DNA of 64,000 bases, from positions 310,001 to 374,000 of the forward strand of contig CAJNAR010000008.1 of NCBI GenBank assembly GCA_905220665.1. The letters run 5' to 3'. The stretch's first letter is position 1; the number at the start of each line of letters is the position of its first letter. Of this stretch, positions 10,456 through 20,785 are shown piece by piece. The notes under the pieces are model-generated. The model saw only the letters and a list, made by a program, of their open reading frames with translations, did not search any database and had not been told where the DNA came from. The translations under genes were made by a program, and so were the position numbers. The DNA comes from Albugo candida (lineage: Eukaryota; Oomycota; Peronosporomycetes; Albuginales; Albuginaceae).

Positions 10456-10586
10456 TATTGACCCTTACCTAGGCGTACTAGGCGTACATTAGCACTATGC
10501 AAGCATAAAATTAGCCAATCATATCAAACTGAGGGGATTTTAACGGCTCCCAAAAATATACCAATTTGATAAATAAATTAAAAAAA

Positions 10587-10709
10587 GGGGTTATAAAAAA
10601 TATACACCAAGATAAATGAAAACTAAAATAAAAATACCACAAGATTGAATAATAAAAAAATGTACCAAGGATGTGTACTATACGTACGAATATACACATG
10701 CCTGGGATC
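10587..10709 (+). repeat. Left terminal inverted repeat of the MULE
   Basis: 123 bp, the exact reverse complement of 13160-13282 as far as can be read by eye. The inner boundary is at the shared GATCCCAGG/CCTGGGATC, after which the two sides diverge. Confidence 0.9.
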
Positions 10710-10772
10710 TAACAGGATGATTTCCACGTAATTCTTCTCAATTCAGCTATATCATAGTACGAAGAAACGTAC

Positions 10773-12647
10773 TCACTTGTCTCGAACCATCCGCATTTCT
10801 GAATATTTTTCTGTATTTATAGCGAGGAAAACCCAGTCTTGGATGAAAAACCTCTGATCAATATGCACTATGTAGTAGAGACAACGAAGCATACAATCAT
10901 GCGTCCCTGATCGGACAGGTCCTACGATTGTGACCAAAATGGTTGCACATTCCACATCTTCTGGTTTGGCGTTTTTCAATTTTCTCAGTAGCTTGTTGTG
11001 ATGGATCCGCTTCTTCTTTGGGCGCCCTCTTTTTTTCGAAATAGATGGAGCGTTGCACACACCTCTTGTAAGGACATCTTTTAGCACGAGCGGCAATATT
11101 TTATCTTCGGATCTCTCAGAATAGGCGGCTGCAAATGTCGATGATTTCCAGGAGTCGTGAAAATACGTGACCATGTTGGGCAATTTTTCGGAATGCCTCA
11201 GTGCTAGTAGTGCATGAACGCAAGGCGAGCCAACATCTTCGAAGTAACCACACGAGCATCGTACAGCTTTATCACAGAATTGAACTGCAAACTTCACCGG
11301 AATATTCCCCACACCTGAACGGATTGCGACGATGAAGCATGAGGTCAAGCATTCATCAATTTCACCCCACTTCGCAGCGGCCAGTATTTTATCCACCTTG
11401 CGCGATGCATATGGAGTTAGTAATCCCCACCCTTTCCCTTTGCTAATGTTTTCAGCCCACTTGCACGCCACGTAACGCTCGATCCCCATTAAGCAGTCGA
11501 TGACAGGAAGGCTCCGAATTCCCTTGAACACGCTGTTTACCGCTTCCACGTTATTTGATGTCAAAGTGTTGTATCTTGGACATGGTGAGTAAGCTGTTGA
11601 CCATTTTTCACGGCCAACCTCCTGAAGCCACAACGACGCACTGCTGTCCAAACTGGCGATATTCGCTACCGCCTTCTCGTACTCCACAGTTGTCCGTGAG
11701 CGAGCCAATATCCACGCCAAATTCTTCAACATCTTGGATTTGTATTTCTTGTTGAAATTCTCCATCAAATGCCGAAAGCAAAAACAGTATGGGACGTCTG
11801 GTGCCGTTGTCTGCATAGCTTTCATAAGTCCCTTGTCCCTATCCGATATCACGAATGCTGGAGTTGGCTGGAGGTGGGAGAGTAGGAACTTCAAAAACCA
11901 GGTCCAGTTATCTTCATTCTCCACCGATACGAGCCCGACTCCGATAATTTGGATCTCGTTGTTTCCATTTCGACAGCACGCTACAAGGAGAATCCCAACG
12001 ACTGACGTCTTCATAAATGTGCCATCCACGGATACCCCACGCTCACTGTATGGCTTATATGCTTGAAGCCCTTCTCGGAAAATGACACTCAACCGCATAA
12101 ATTCATTATCCACGATATCAAGCTTGGCTTCGTGACCTCGAATCTTCAGTTCAGCCATGTAGGATGGAATGAGGCTGTATTGCTCAATATCACTTCCGAA
12201 TAACTCGATCTTCAACCTTTTGAGAGCATGAACACAGTTCATATAGGTGGCAGAAATCCCTTCGTTCTTCAACTTCATTTGGATCATCACGGGTGTCACT
12301 TTCCTGCCGGAGGTCATGGCCATATCTCTGACAGCAGGGTTTACAGCAATTTGTTTTGCAGTTGCATATCTACGAGACGCCTTGGACGATTCGGATACTT
12401 GACAGGAGTGCAAAGCAAACTTTGTTGGAGGGCTGAATGTTTGCGAAAAGGCAAACTGCACAACGAAGAAACAGCCATGTTGTGTGCACACTGCTTTGTA
12501 ACGCCGTTTATCACTTGACACCACACGAAACGGACGGTTGCACTTTCGGTTAAACTCAATTACTGCTTGAATGATATCGCTTTTATTAGCGTAACACCTG
12601 TCCTCGAAGAAGCTGCTAGTTTGCTGTTGCTCGTCGTCGCTTTCCAT
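10773..12647 (-). CDS. MULE transposase with SWIM zinc finger and AT-hook
   Basis: The start was placed at the Met of MESDDEQQQ (12647), giving 624 aa. The ORF stays open upstream to 12926, but that part looks like leader sequence. Features in order are an N-terminal DNA-binding region with Cys/His (CTQHGCFF), then the MULE catalytic core with SVDGTFMK (first Asp, near residue 205), VISDRDKGL (second Asp, near 265) and NNVEAVNS (the expected Glu). A SWIM-type finger (CSCGYFEDVGSPCVHAL) and an AT-hook-like RGRPKKKR follow. All three acidic catalytic positions are present and there is no stop or frameshift, so the protein may be functional. The family cuts and pastes DNA between inverted repeats. 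Confidence 0.9.
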   Translation of the reverse strand: MESDDEQQQTSSFFEDRCYANKSDIIQAVIEFNRKCNRPFRVVSSDKRRYKAVCTQHGCFFVVQFAFSQTFSPPTKFALHSCQVSESSKASRRYATAKQIAVNPAVRDMAMTSGRKVTPVMIQMKLKNEGISATYMNCVHALKRLKIELFGSDIEQYSLIPSYMAELKIRGHEAKLDIVDNEFMRLSVIFREGLQAYKPYSERGVSVDGTFMKTSVVGILLVACCRNGNNEIQIIGVGLVSVENEDNWTWFLKFLLSHLQPTPAFVISDRDKGLMKAMQTTAPDVPYCFCFRHLMENFNKKYKSKMLKNLAWILARSRTTVEYEKAVANIASLDSSASLWLQEVGREKWSTAYSPCPRYNTLTSNNVEAVNSVFKGIRSLPVIDCLMGIERYVACKWAENISKGKGWGLLTPYASRKVDKILAAAKWGEIDECLTSCFIVAIRSGVGNIPVKFAVQFCDKAVRCSCGYFEDVGSPCVHALLALRHSEKLPNMVTYFHDSWKSSTFAAAYSERSEDKILPLVLKDVLTRGVCNAPSISKKRGRPKKKRIHHNKLLRKLKNAKPEDVECATILVTIVGPVRSGTHDCMLRCLYYIVHIDQRFFIQDWVFLAINTEKYSEMRMVRDK

Positions 12648-13159
12648 CGCTGGTGTTGAAATGCGCAAAATCACAAATGGTGATGTGTGGCCAGTAAGAG
12701 GTAGCGGGGGTAGGACATCAAAGGTCTGCCACGTGGCAGTATTACACAAATTATAGCTCTGAGGATCATAGAGTAAACAGAATGGTATATTGGCCAAATA
12801 TCGTCTGAACAGCAGAAGACGGAAATGGTACAGTCTTACAGAGTGATAATTCACTCGAAAGACATTTTCGCTGCGTGACTTGATCGAAGCATTCAGCATA
12901 CTGACAGTTAGTTTTGCTACATTCACGACATAGTCGGTCTCGCTGCGTTAACACAGTATAATGATGATTGCGTCGTAGAAGGTCTGTATTCTGTGGCAAT
13001 GATAATTGCTTGTCAAAAATCCTCATGGTGAACAATCCAGTGACCTATGGATACATAAACCGATCTGACACCACCGGACCACCGCGAATGCTAAAACTCC
13101 CTCATATCGTTATGACGAATTTGTATGAATATCAACGCCAAAAATCCATATTTCTCTAT

Positions 13160-13282
13160 GATCCCAGGCATGTGTATATTCGTACGTATAGTACACATCC
13201 TTGGTACATTTTTTTATTATTCAATCTTGTGGTATTTTTATTTTAGTTTTCATTTATCTTGGTGTATATTTTTTATAACCCC
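13160..13282 (-). repeat. Right terminal inverted repeat of the MULE
   Basis: Partner of 10587-10709. It is followed directly by the TAAAAAAA target duplication. Confidence 0.9.
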
Positions 13283-13559
13283 TAAAAAAATAGGAATTAT
13301 TTATAAAAAACCTTCAAGGCACAATTTCAGCGTAATGAGCCTCGACGCTTTCAAGGAAACTGAGGACACCATGGCCAAGAAGAACATAGAGTTCGCCACC
13401 AAAATTCTAGAAGAGGACATGCTAACGCTAGTGTTCAAGGCAAGTGTTTTAAATGTGGACGGCACGGTCACAATAGATCGTAATGTCGCAACGTGAAACC
13501 ATTGAAACCTGGTGATAAACTTGTTTTTGCGGCATCCAGTGGCGACACAATTTAAAGTT

Positions 13560-14640
13560 CGACTTGGTTGCTGGATAGTGGGGCGAGTCGTCACGTGACT
13601 GATGACAAGCGTGAATTCGTGGAATTTGAAGATTCAGTACCCCAATTTGCATCGCTGTGGAAAATGGACAGCATTTGAAGGCAAAAGGAACGGGCGCAGT
13701 ACGATTTATACTCGATAATCATCGCACAGTCAAGCTAAAAGAGGTGTTACATGTTCCTGGACTAGATAAGAAACTTGTTTCTGTACCAGCGTTGACGGGC
13801 CCGAGGCGTTCTGGTTCAGTTTAGGCGCGATCAAGCAGTACTGGCGAGTAACGAAGTGACTGTAGCAGTAATCAAACGAGTGTGGAAGCTGTTTGCGCGG
13901 AATCTAAAGCAACATGTCACATTGGAGGCACACAAGGCTGAGAGTAGAGTTGCAAGAAATGTCATTGTTGGACTATGGCATTCTTGCCTAGTTCATGTGT
14001 CTACAAACAAGATCTTGTAAGCGATAAAGGCTTGCGATGGTATTTCAGGGGTCGTTGCATCTGATGGCGGTGTATATGATGGATGTGCACGTGGTAAAAT
14101 GACGAACAGTCCGTTCAGTCATACTTCAGACAGTGAAGTAAAAATGAGGCGACCGCTCGAGAACGTACACACTGGTCTTATGGGACCTATGAGTCCGAAG
14201 TCGAAGAGTGGGGCTCTATACGTACTCACATTTATTGACGATTACAGCCGATTTGTCTATACGATTGAGTCCCAAGTTTTGAACGATTCAAGCCGTTTCG
14301 TGTTATGGTGGAGACGCAAACGGGTTGCAAGATTAAGTGCATCCAAAGCGACAATGGTGGGGAGTATACGAATCATCGTTTCAACAAGCACTGTGCAGAT
14401 CAAGGTATTCTCCACCAGACAAGCGTGCCATACAATCTGCAACAAAACGGGTCAGCAGAGAGGATGAATTGAATTTTTGTCGAGATGGCCTGCTCGATGA
14501 TGCACCACATGGAAATGGATCGTAGCTGGTGGGGTGAAGCGATTATGACGGCTGCCTACACCATCAATCAACTTCCAAATACTGCGCGCTCTAGCACTAG
14601 TTCGTATGAAACGCTGTATGGGTCCAAGCCAGACCTAAGT
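13560..14640 (+). pseudogene. Copia protease and integrase, broken
   Basis: DSGASRH is the aspartic protease site, and LHVPGLDKKLVSV is the conserved segment downstream of it. The integrase core reads LTFIDDYSRFVY (14217 onward), IQSDNGGEYTNHRF (about 14335) and QQNGSAERMN (about 14440), so all three acidic residues are readable but lie in different frames. Several frameshifts and stops are present. Confidence 0.8.
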
Positions 14641-15434
14641 TAATTTCGTGTTTTTGGTTCTACTGGATATCTACGAGTCGCGGATTGCAAGAGAACTGAA
14701 TGGGACAGCAAAGCAAACATGTGTATTTTTGTTGGGTATTCGGACACATCAAAGGCATACCGAGTATGGGATCTGCCAAGAGAACAATTGGTAATCACCA
14801 GATCCGTTGCGTTAGACGAGCGACCTCCAATTCGGTACACAGACGTTGTTGTTTTAAGCGAGTCTTTTGCTCAATGCAAACACTTTCATGATGAAAACGA
14901 CGAAGTAAAGGTGGGCGTACCCGATTCAAACAATACTAGAGATGCTGAGGATATGAACGTCGATGACACCGCTGACATAATTACGAGCTGGGAGGACATA
15001 GTTGTGGATGCGTCTGGAAATCTTAATCAGTCACACACCTTAGCGATGATTGCGACTGAGGGGTGCACAGATATACAACCAAGCAACACAACCGATGCAA
15101 TGACAAGTCGTACACTAAGCGAAACTGTCGTTGAAAGTGGTAATAATGGTACACACATGCTTCCAGGAATACCTGATCCTTCACGAGCTATTGTACGGTG
15201 TGTAGATTTCCACCCCCTAGGTACCCGACTTTAGATATACTCCGGGTCGAACAAAAGGCCCTATCGTAATTCTATATCATCTCGTCTACTCACTAATGAT
15301 GTCTTTGAAGATGATAGGGTGAATCTGACACTCCTGACTGATGGATCGCCGGTGTATAGTGAACGAGTCGAGCCGGACCCAAACGTCAATCTGTTGACAA
15401 TTACGAAATTTAGCTTTCTGCCACTGATGTACCG

Positions 15435-16719
15435 ATGAATGTTCGAGAAGCGTTGCAGTCAACGAGCGCAGAACAATGGAAAGAAGCTATTCAAGCAAAA
15501 CTTGAAGCTTATCGTAAGAATCACACATGGGACGTTGTCTACGGTCCTTGGGGTGTCACGTTCATAGGTCACAAGTGGGTGATTGGGCATGAGTACGATG
15601 AGTACGATGGAAACGGTGATATCGTTCGTTACAGAGCGCGTTTGGTTGCCCTCGTCTATTTGCAAACGCATGGCTTTGATTACTTCGACACATATTCACC
15701 TGTTGCATGCTCAAATACGATTTGCGTGTTTCTGTCGGTTTGTTGCACCATGCAATATGTAATCCGGCGATTTGACGTGGAAACGACGTTTCTAAATGGT
15801 GACTTGAAAGAAGAAGTTTTCATAGAGCCACTCTTGGAGCCCTGTAATGGTGTGCAAATTACGACGCAGCTCATATGGGTTAAAACAAGCGGCTGCGTTC
15901 TGGCACAAGAAAATATGCTCCCGTGTTGTCTAACATGGGATTCGAACAATGTCGAGCAGACACATGTATTTTTGCTCGATGCAATCATGCAAACATCAAG
16001 TCACCCACATACATAGTCTTGTATGTGGACGACCTCCTAATTGGAAGCAAGTCAGATACTGAGGGAGACACGATTTAAAAGGAAGTGGCAATGCGACTCA
16101 CTGTCAAGTCAATTGGATCTGCGCGGTTTATTTTGGGCATGGAAGTGAATTATTTTCACAAGAGAAACGGGAGTTGGTGTTAAAACAGTCCCAATTTATT
16201 GCGAAGTTGGTCTCGAAGTTTGAGCAAAGTGGGGCCTATGCAGTTCGCAGTCCTATCTGTACAGGCCAGAACTTGACTCCTGATGAGTCATACTAAGTGC
16301 TTAAAGACAGCACTTCGTACCGCAAATTGGTCGGTTCGCTGCTGTATATTGCGAACGCAACGCGACCAGATATAAGCTATGCGATGTCAGTATTATCGCA
16401 GTACTTGGACCAGCCCCGACAGATGCACTGGCGTGCGGCTTTACGCGCTTTATATTATCTTGTGGGGACACAATCGCACGGAATTACGTACAAGAAATCG
16501 GACGACAGAACGATTATGCTTCGGGCATACTGTGACGCAAATTGGGGAAATGAGAAGAAGACTCGTCGATCTACATCTAGTGTGATTTTGCTCGGTGGCG
16601 CGGTTGTCGTACATAAAAAGCGTCAAACTTTGGTAGCTTTATCATCTGCTGAAGCGGAATATATGGCACTGGCACTAGCTACACAAGAAATTAAATGGAT
16701 TCCTTATTTGCTGAAATAG
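15435..16719 (+). pseudogene. Copia reverse transcriptase and RNase H, broken
   Basis: The RT includes FDVETTFLNGDLKEEVFIE (about 15770) and, after a frame change, LYVDDLLIG (about 16018), the catalytic YVDD box. RNase H follows as an open 140-codon block (16297-16719) with SLLYIANATRPDISYAMSVL, AYCDANWG and ALSSAEAEYMAL. The frame break between 15990 and 16297 prevents a single polyprotein. Confidence 0.85.
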
Positions 16720-17099
16720 ATGAGTGTCACGTGTAAGACCGCGACTACAGTGCACATGGACAGCAAATCGGCGTAAGTATTGCGACGAATCAAGGCTGCA
16801 CACCAAGAGCTAAACATATTGACCTCAGGTTGCATTTTGTTCGTGACACGTTGAACAAGGCGAGATCCAACTCAAGCATATTCCGTCAGCTAGGCAGCTT
16901 GCTGATTACCTGACGAAGCCACTCGGTGCATCGCAATTACTGCAGCTACGCAATGAAAGTGGAATCCGCGAGAGTGCAAGTTGAAGGGGGTGTAGCGGAT
17001 TACGCATCACGACGGTTATGTGTGTCGTGAATAGGGCAACTTGCATGGACAGTGATCATCGAACTATTTGGAAAAGTGATCAGTTTAGTGTGGAACTCA

Positions 17100-17726
17100 T
17101 ACATTCATTCTTAACAGTGTTCTAACTCTTTATATCGCTTTCCTTTTTCAGCATTGAGAAGTAGTTATGCTTTTCGTTTTAGCATACTCATACGTTCATG
17201 ACTTCATAGCGCTGGTCCACAAAAGTGAGGTACTGTAAGTCTGTCCCTGTGAAAAAGCGGTAATGTGCGATGTTAACACGATAGCATCAAATGTAATTTA
17301 CCAAATAATATGCAACAAAGACAAAATGGAACGTGTCTATCCGGATTGACCAAAAATCAGGCATGTGCTGAGTATAGTATCAATTCCGTCAGCAGCCTTT
17401 TGCGGAATCAAAGTGCAAGAAAAAGCAACAATACGAATAGTCTAGCTCCAGAAATTCACTACGATGTACCTACTCAGCGAAGTTGCTGCGATGAACATTG
17501 GATTCGCTTGCATGCATTCATCAGAAATTATTATTTGAGCCACCAGCAAGTCTTAAAACTCTTAAGTCTGTATAAGTCGAGCTATCTGAAAAAACACGTT
17601 TTCATGTCACATGATCGAGCAATTTGATGACAGTCACTTTATCAATTGCGTTATGAATAGAAACACAAGAGTACAGTGAGTGCGAGCAGCCAAATAACTA
17701 GTTATATTTGATAGACTGTTTTCATA
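17100..17726. other. Intergenic stretch upstream of SLX1
   Basis: A 105-codon ORF (17310-17627, +) is open but has no recognisable domain and no supporting context. It is left uncalled. The stretch probably includes the end of the Copia LTR and the SLX1 promoter. Confidence 0.4.
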
Positions 17727-18582
17727 ATGCACGCTTGCTATTTGCTAACGCCTGAAAATGCGCCAAAGCATATGAATAGCACTTATATCGGATACACCAT
17801 CTCACCACACCGAAGATTGCGGCAGCATAACGGAGAGATAAAGAATGGTGCCAAGCGTACGCTTTCCTACAGACCTTGGTAAAAACGCATTCATTGGGTA
17901 ATTTAGAAAGAATTGTGAGTGTTTGTCATAGGCAAATGGTCGCGTTTATTCACGGCTTTCCAACGAAGTTTTGCGCTTTACGATGTACGAGGTATACCAG
18001 ATTGATTTTAAATATGTTTACTGAGTGATGCATAGTTGAGTGGGCGTGGCAGCATCCGTTAAGCTCTCGTCTTGCACGAGATCGATTGTTGCGATTGAAG
18101 AATAAGAAGGGAATTGGACGCGTATATTCCGTCAAGCGGAAACTGATTGAATTATTTGAACTGGCACAATTAGATAATTGGAAAGATCTGATTCTCGAAA
18201 TCAGCTTTTGTTCTGAGTGTAAGGGTTCTCGGTATGTAATCTGTGAACGATATGCTGATCGTTTGTATCAGCTTTTCATCAACTTGCTCGAGAATCAGGC
18301 TATTATAAAACCTCCAGTAAGCTTCAGTGTATCACAAAACCGATCGATATAAAGGATCCAACCAAAAAAACAAGAAGGAATGCGTGCTACTTGTGCGAAC
18401 TATCACTCAACAGCACTGATGAAATTACGCGTTGCTTATGTAAGATGCGGTACCACAATAGCTGTCTACTTGATCATAATATGGCTACCGGCACAGAAGA
18501 GATCGTATGCCTCATATGTCAGCGATCTATACAAGCTCACTCCGTAAAAAATGGTTCGAGCATCATCGATCTCACCGACTGA
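17727..18582 (+). CDS. SLX1: SLX1-type structure-specific endonuclease subunit
   Basis: Four-exon model, 17727-17878, 17932-17984, 18036-18316 and 18355-18582, giving 237 aa. The N-terminal GIY-YIG nuclease domain reads CYLLTPE...TYIGYTISPHRRLRQHNGE, then RPWQMVAFIHGFPTK and ALRFEWAWQHPLSSRLARD. The last block contains the conserved Glu of the active site. The C-terminus has the SLX1 zinc-binding RING/PHD-like module (CYLCELS, CLCKMRYHNSCLL, CLICQRS). The protein pairs with SLX4 to cut branched DNA and Holliday junctions. The introns are 53, 51 and 38 bp. The last is very short and is the weakest part of the model, although phase and the CxxC reading support it. Confidence 0.85.
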
Positions 18583-19301
18583 GTCAGTATGTGTATAATT
18601 AATTTATTGCAAATATGGCCACTTCGTGTGTGTAAAATCAAGTCGCTTCGCAGTATCAGTTGCAATACCCACCCAAGAGTCAATGTGAATTGGACAACTT
18701 GAATGGACTTTCTATCGCAATTGCATCATCTGATCAGTGATTCTATTCAGTGGTTCAAAGATCTTGAATCTTTTCAAATAATGAACTTCAGCTTCTTTTT
18801 CTCAGACAGGCGGAAAGAACAAAGCAGGATGAGGGTTACAAGGTAGTCTGATCTCTTCCGGACGGATTATAGTATGAGTATGATCACTTCCGCCGATACA
18901 GTTTGCTTCATGTAACGCTTATAATCTGCACCTATCTATACGGATGAGCAAATGCTCCGACGTACAAATCGTACTTGAGAACTTAAGAGCGACTTCGAAA
19001 CCGTATCGAACCCATACTTTGATGGAATGTGTAAAAACCGACCCAGCATTCATCCAATGACATCTCGTTTATCCGACAGATGAATATCATACAGACACTT
19101 GATTTCCAGAGAGAATTGCAGTGAGCGGGGTCAAGTGTAACCATCTGGGCTGGTCACCTCTCCCGACAAACCCTAATTCTACCTTTTGGTTATTACACAA
19201 CATTTGTAATCAGGAGCATTGTGTTATATATTATAAAGATTGATTATGAGTATTATTCAAGTTGCGGTTGATCGCACACTTACTGACACTTTCAGGTAAA
19301 A
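18583..19301. other. Intergenic region between SLX1 and the HSF gene
   Basis: No supported ORF or RNA gene was seen. It should contain the HSF promoter. No clear nGAAn heat-shock element array was noticed. Confidence 0.4.
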
Positions 19302-20325
19302 ATGGCACAAAGACGTATACGATCGCAAAGTATGCAGCAATTTTCAACGACATCCAATGAGCTCGCTCGTGATGGAGGCACATCAGGCTCTTTTGTTAGT
19401 AAATTGTATCGAATGGTGGATGGAGAGCCATCTGCGATAATCAGTTGGATCCGAGGTGCGCATGAACTTCTTTTTTGGTTGATATAAACTCTCACAGTGC
19501 CTCTTTCTTCTTCTGCCAGATGGAACTGCATTTTGTATCGTGGACCCCAAACGTATGACACAAGAATGTCTTCCGAAATATTTCCGTCATGGTCGCTTCT
19601 CAAGTTTAATTCGCCAATTGAATTTTTACAGTTTCTATCGAGTGCAGGAGGGTCAACTTACGATATACCAACACTCTTATTTCCGCAAAGGAAGACCGGA
19701 TTTACTGGTCCACATCAAACGTCGAGCAGCAGGAAAAGCAAAGGACCCATGGGTTGACCCATTGGCACATGCTAGAGCGCACGGTCCTTCCATGGCAACT
19801 TCCAGATTACAAGCGGCTGGAACATCCATCACATCACATGACAATATTCCAGTTTTTTGTCGATCTGTATCGACACCATACGAAGCAACGCTTTCCAATG
19901 TCAAGCCGAACCATTATCAAACTGACAAGCAGTTTGGATTTCATCCGATTCAGTATCAAAAAACACTAGAACAAAATCGAACCAATCAAGTGCCAAAGCA
20001 GCTTACCGCATCAAATGTATTGATGAATGATAAAGTGTACGATAATCATCCAATGATTTTGAACGATGGAGTCAACGTGTTACAAGACTTGGATAAAATG
20101 GACATGAATGACTACTCATTGGACGTAAATGTGTCGAACTTGACTGTAGACGTTTCGTCGTGGGAAAACAAACTTCTCTTTGATGATCCGAATAGTACGA
20201 GGAGTGACTCATTTGAGCAAGAAGTACTGACCGATTTGGCCAATACGCGACCAGATGCGTGGGATTCTCCTCTATCATTGGATGAAGACAATTTAATTCC
20301 GTGGCTCGAACTTTGCTTCAATTGA
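19302..20325 (+). CDS. Heat shock factor-type transcription factor
   Basis: Two exons, 19302-19455 and 19520-20325, giving 319 aa. The 64-bp intron splits the DNA-binding domain in phase 1. Joined, it reads FVSKLYRMVDGEPSAIISW, then DGTAFCIVDPKRMTQE, CLPKYFRHGRFSSLIRQLN and FYSFYRV, the HSF winged helix (about residues 29-125). The recognition helix with FSSLIRQLNFY is intact. A basic stretch (KRRAAGKAKDPW) follows. The remainder is a low-complexity linker and an acidic tail with aromatic/leucine positions (DDPNS, LSLDEDNLIPWLEL) that resembles an activation domain. A clear heptad trimerisation domain was not identified. Oomycetes usually carry many divergent HSFs, so the particular target set is unknown. 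Confidence 0.9.
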
Positions 20326-20519
20326 GTCATTCAGGTTGGTCGTGTGATGGTCAAGAAATAGTATCGACAGTCGGACAACCACGCGTTTGTTCGATGCTCA
20401 TAAATGATATCCTAAATTATAGTTCCGGAGCAGAAAACAGCTAGTATTGTGTACTATACAGTGTATATTTGTTCACCATTCCCCGTCTTTCAGTAACCAT
20501 TCATTTACTACTTCATAGT

Positions 20520-20762
20520 ATGAGGGTAAAAGTTTTCCGATTGTACCGACAAGTTGTATTAAAGTCGCAGACATTTCCAAATAAATCCATCGCTCAAAAG
20601 TTACGGTTCAATGCGAAGGAGCTAATTCGACTGTACGGCCATGAAAGCGACCTTATACGGATTGAAACGCACATTAGACAAGGATACAAAGCTCTTGGAA
20701 TCTATGATCTCTTACAACAAGAGCCACTTTTATTACAAGCCTGTCTACGAAAGGCCAAGTAG
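20520..20762 (+). CDS. LYR-motif (LYRM) family protein
   Basis: 80 aa, starting MRVKVFRLYRQVV. The Leu-Tyr-Arg triplet near the N-terminus followed by a basic helix and a downstream Phe (LRFNAKELIRLYG) matches the Complex1_LYR fold. Members are small mitochondrial matrix proteins that act with acyl carrier protein in Fe-S cluster delivery or respiratory-complex assembly. The frame is open upstream to 20469, but the Met at 20520 places LYR at the usual position. Its stop is 23 bp from the stop of the convergent gene 20786-21793. Which LYRM subtype it is cannot be told from sequence alone. Confidence 0.75.
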   Translation: MRVKVFRLYRQVVLKSQTFPNKSIAQKLRFNAKELIRLYGHESDLIRIETHIRQGYKALGIYDLLQQEPLLLQACLRKAK

Positions 20763-20785
20763 CTGTAATCCAAATAATGATCTAT

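Larger units (their letters stand above)
5454..10551. mobile_element. Outer inverted-repeat element interrupted by a Copia insertion
   Basis: At 5454 the sequence reads GGGAACCGTTACAATCCCC, and at 10551 the reverse complement reads GGGAGCCGTTAAAATCCCC. On both sides this is followed by CTCAGT...TGATxTGATTGGCTAAT. The matched ends are about 45-60 bp with small insertions. The Copia element at 5849-10455 lies between them with its own target duplication, which implies an older MULE-like element of about 490 bp that was later split. The 9-bp flanks (AAGAAAACA and AAAAATATA) match only partly, so the target duplication is weak. Confidence 0.45.
10587..13282 (-). mobile_element. Apparently intact MULE (Mutator-like) transposon
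   Basis: The terminal inverted repeats are 10587-10709 and 13160-13282, each 123 bp and identical by eye, beginning GGGGTTATAAAAAATATAC. Both sides carry the 8-bp direct repeat TAAAAAAA (10579-10586 and 13283-13290), a plausible MULE target duplication. Inside is one long uninterrupted transposase ORF on the minus strand. Identical repeats and an open transposase indicate a recent insertion, and the element could still be active. Confidence 0.9.
13304..17100 (+). mobile_element. 5'-truncated Copia retrotransposon relic
   Basis: Copia coding pieces lie in order on the + strand: protease with DSGASRHVTDD (about 13570), a pre-integrase/integrase region, RT and RNase H. After RNase H comes a purine tract (GTTGAAGGGGG, ending at 16989) and then TGTAGCGGATTACGC, which starts a probable 3' LTR. 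No 5' LTR was found. The coding part begins close to the right end of the MULE, so the 5' portion is missing. The outer end of the 3' LTR cannot be fixed without its partner. Confidence 0.8.

Noticed and set aside
10511..10699. Short hydrophobic ORFs (MCIFVRIVHILG) at both ends of the MULE
   Set aside because: They are identical because they lie within the terminal inverted repeats. They have no independent support.
12648..12926. 93-residue N-terminal extension of the MULE transposase
   Set aside because: It is open but lacks transposase features. The Met of MESDDEQQQ is a better start.
17310..17627. 105-codon ORF upstream of SLX1 as a gene
   Set aside because: It has no domain, no homologous feel and no splice or context support, so it is left as intergenic.
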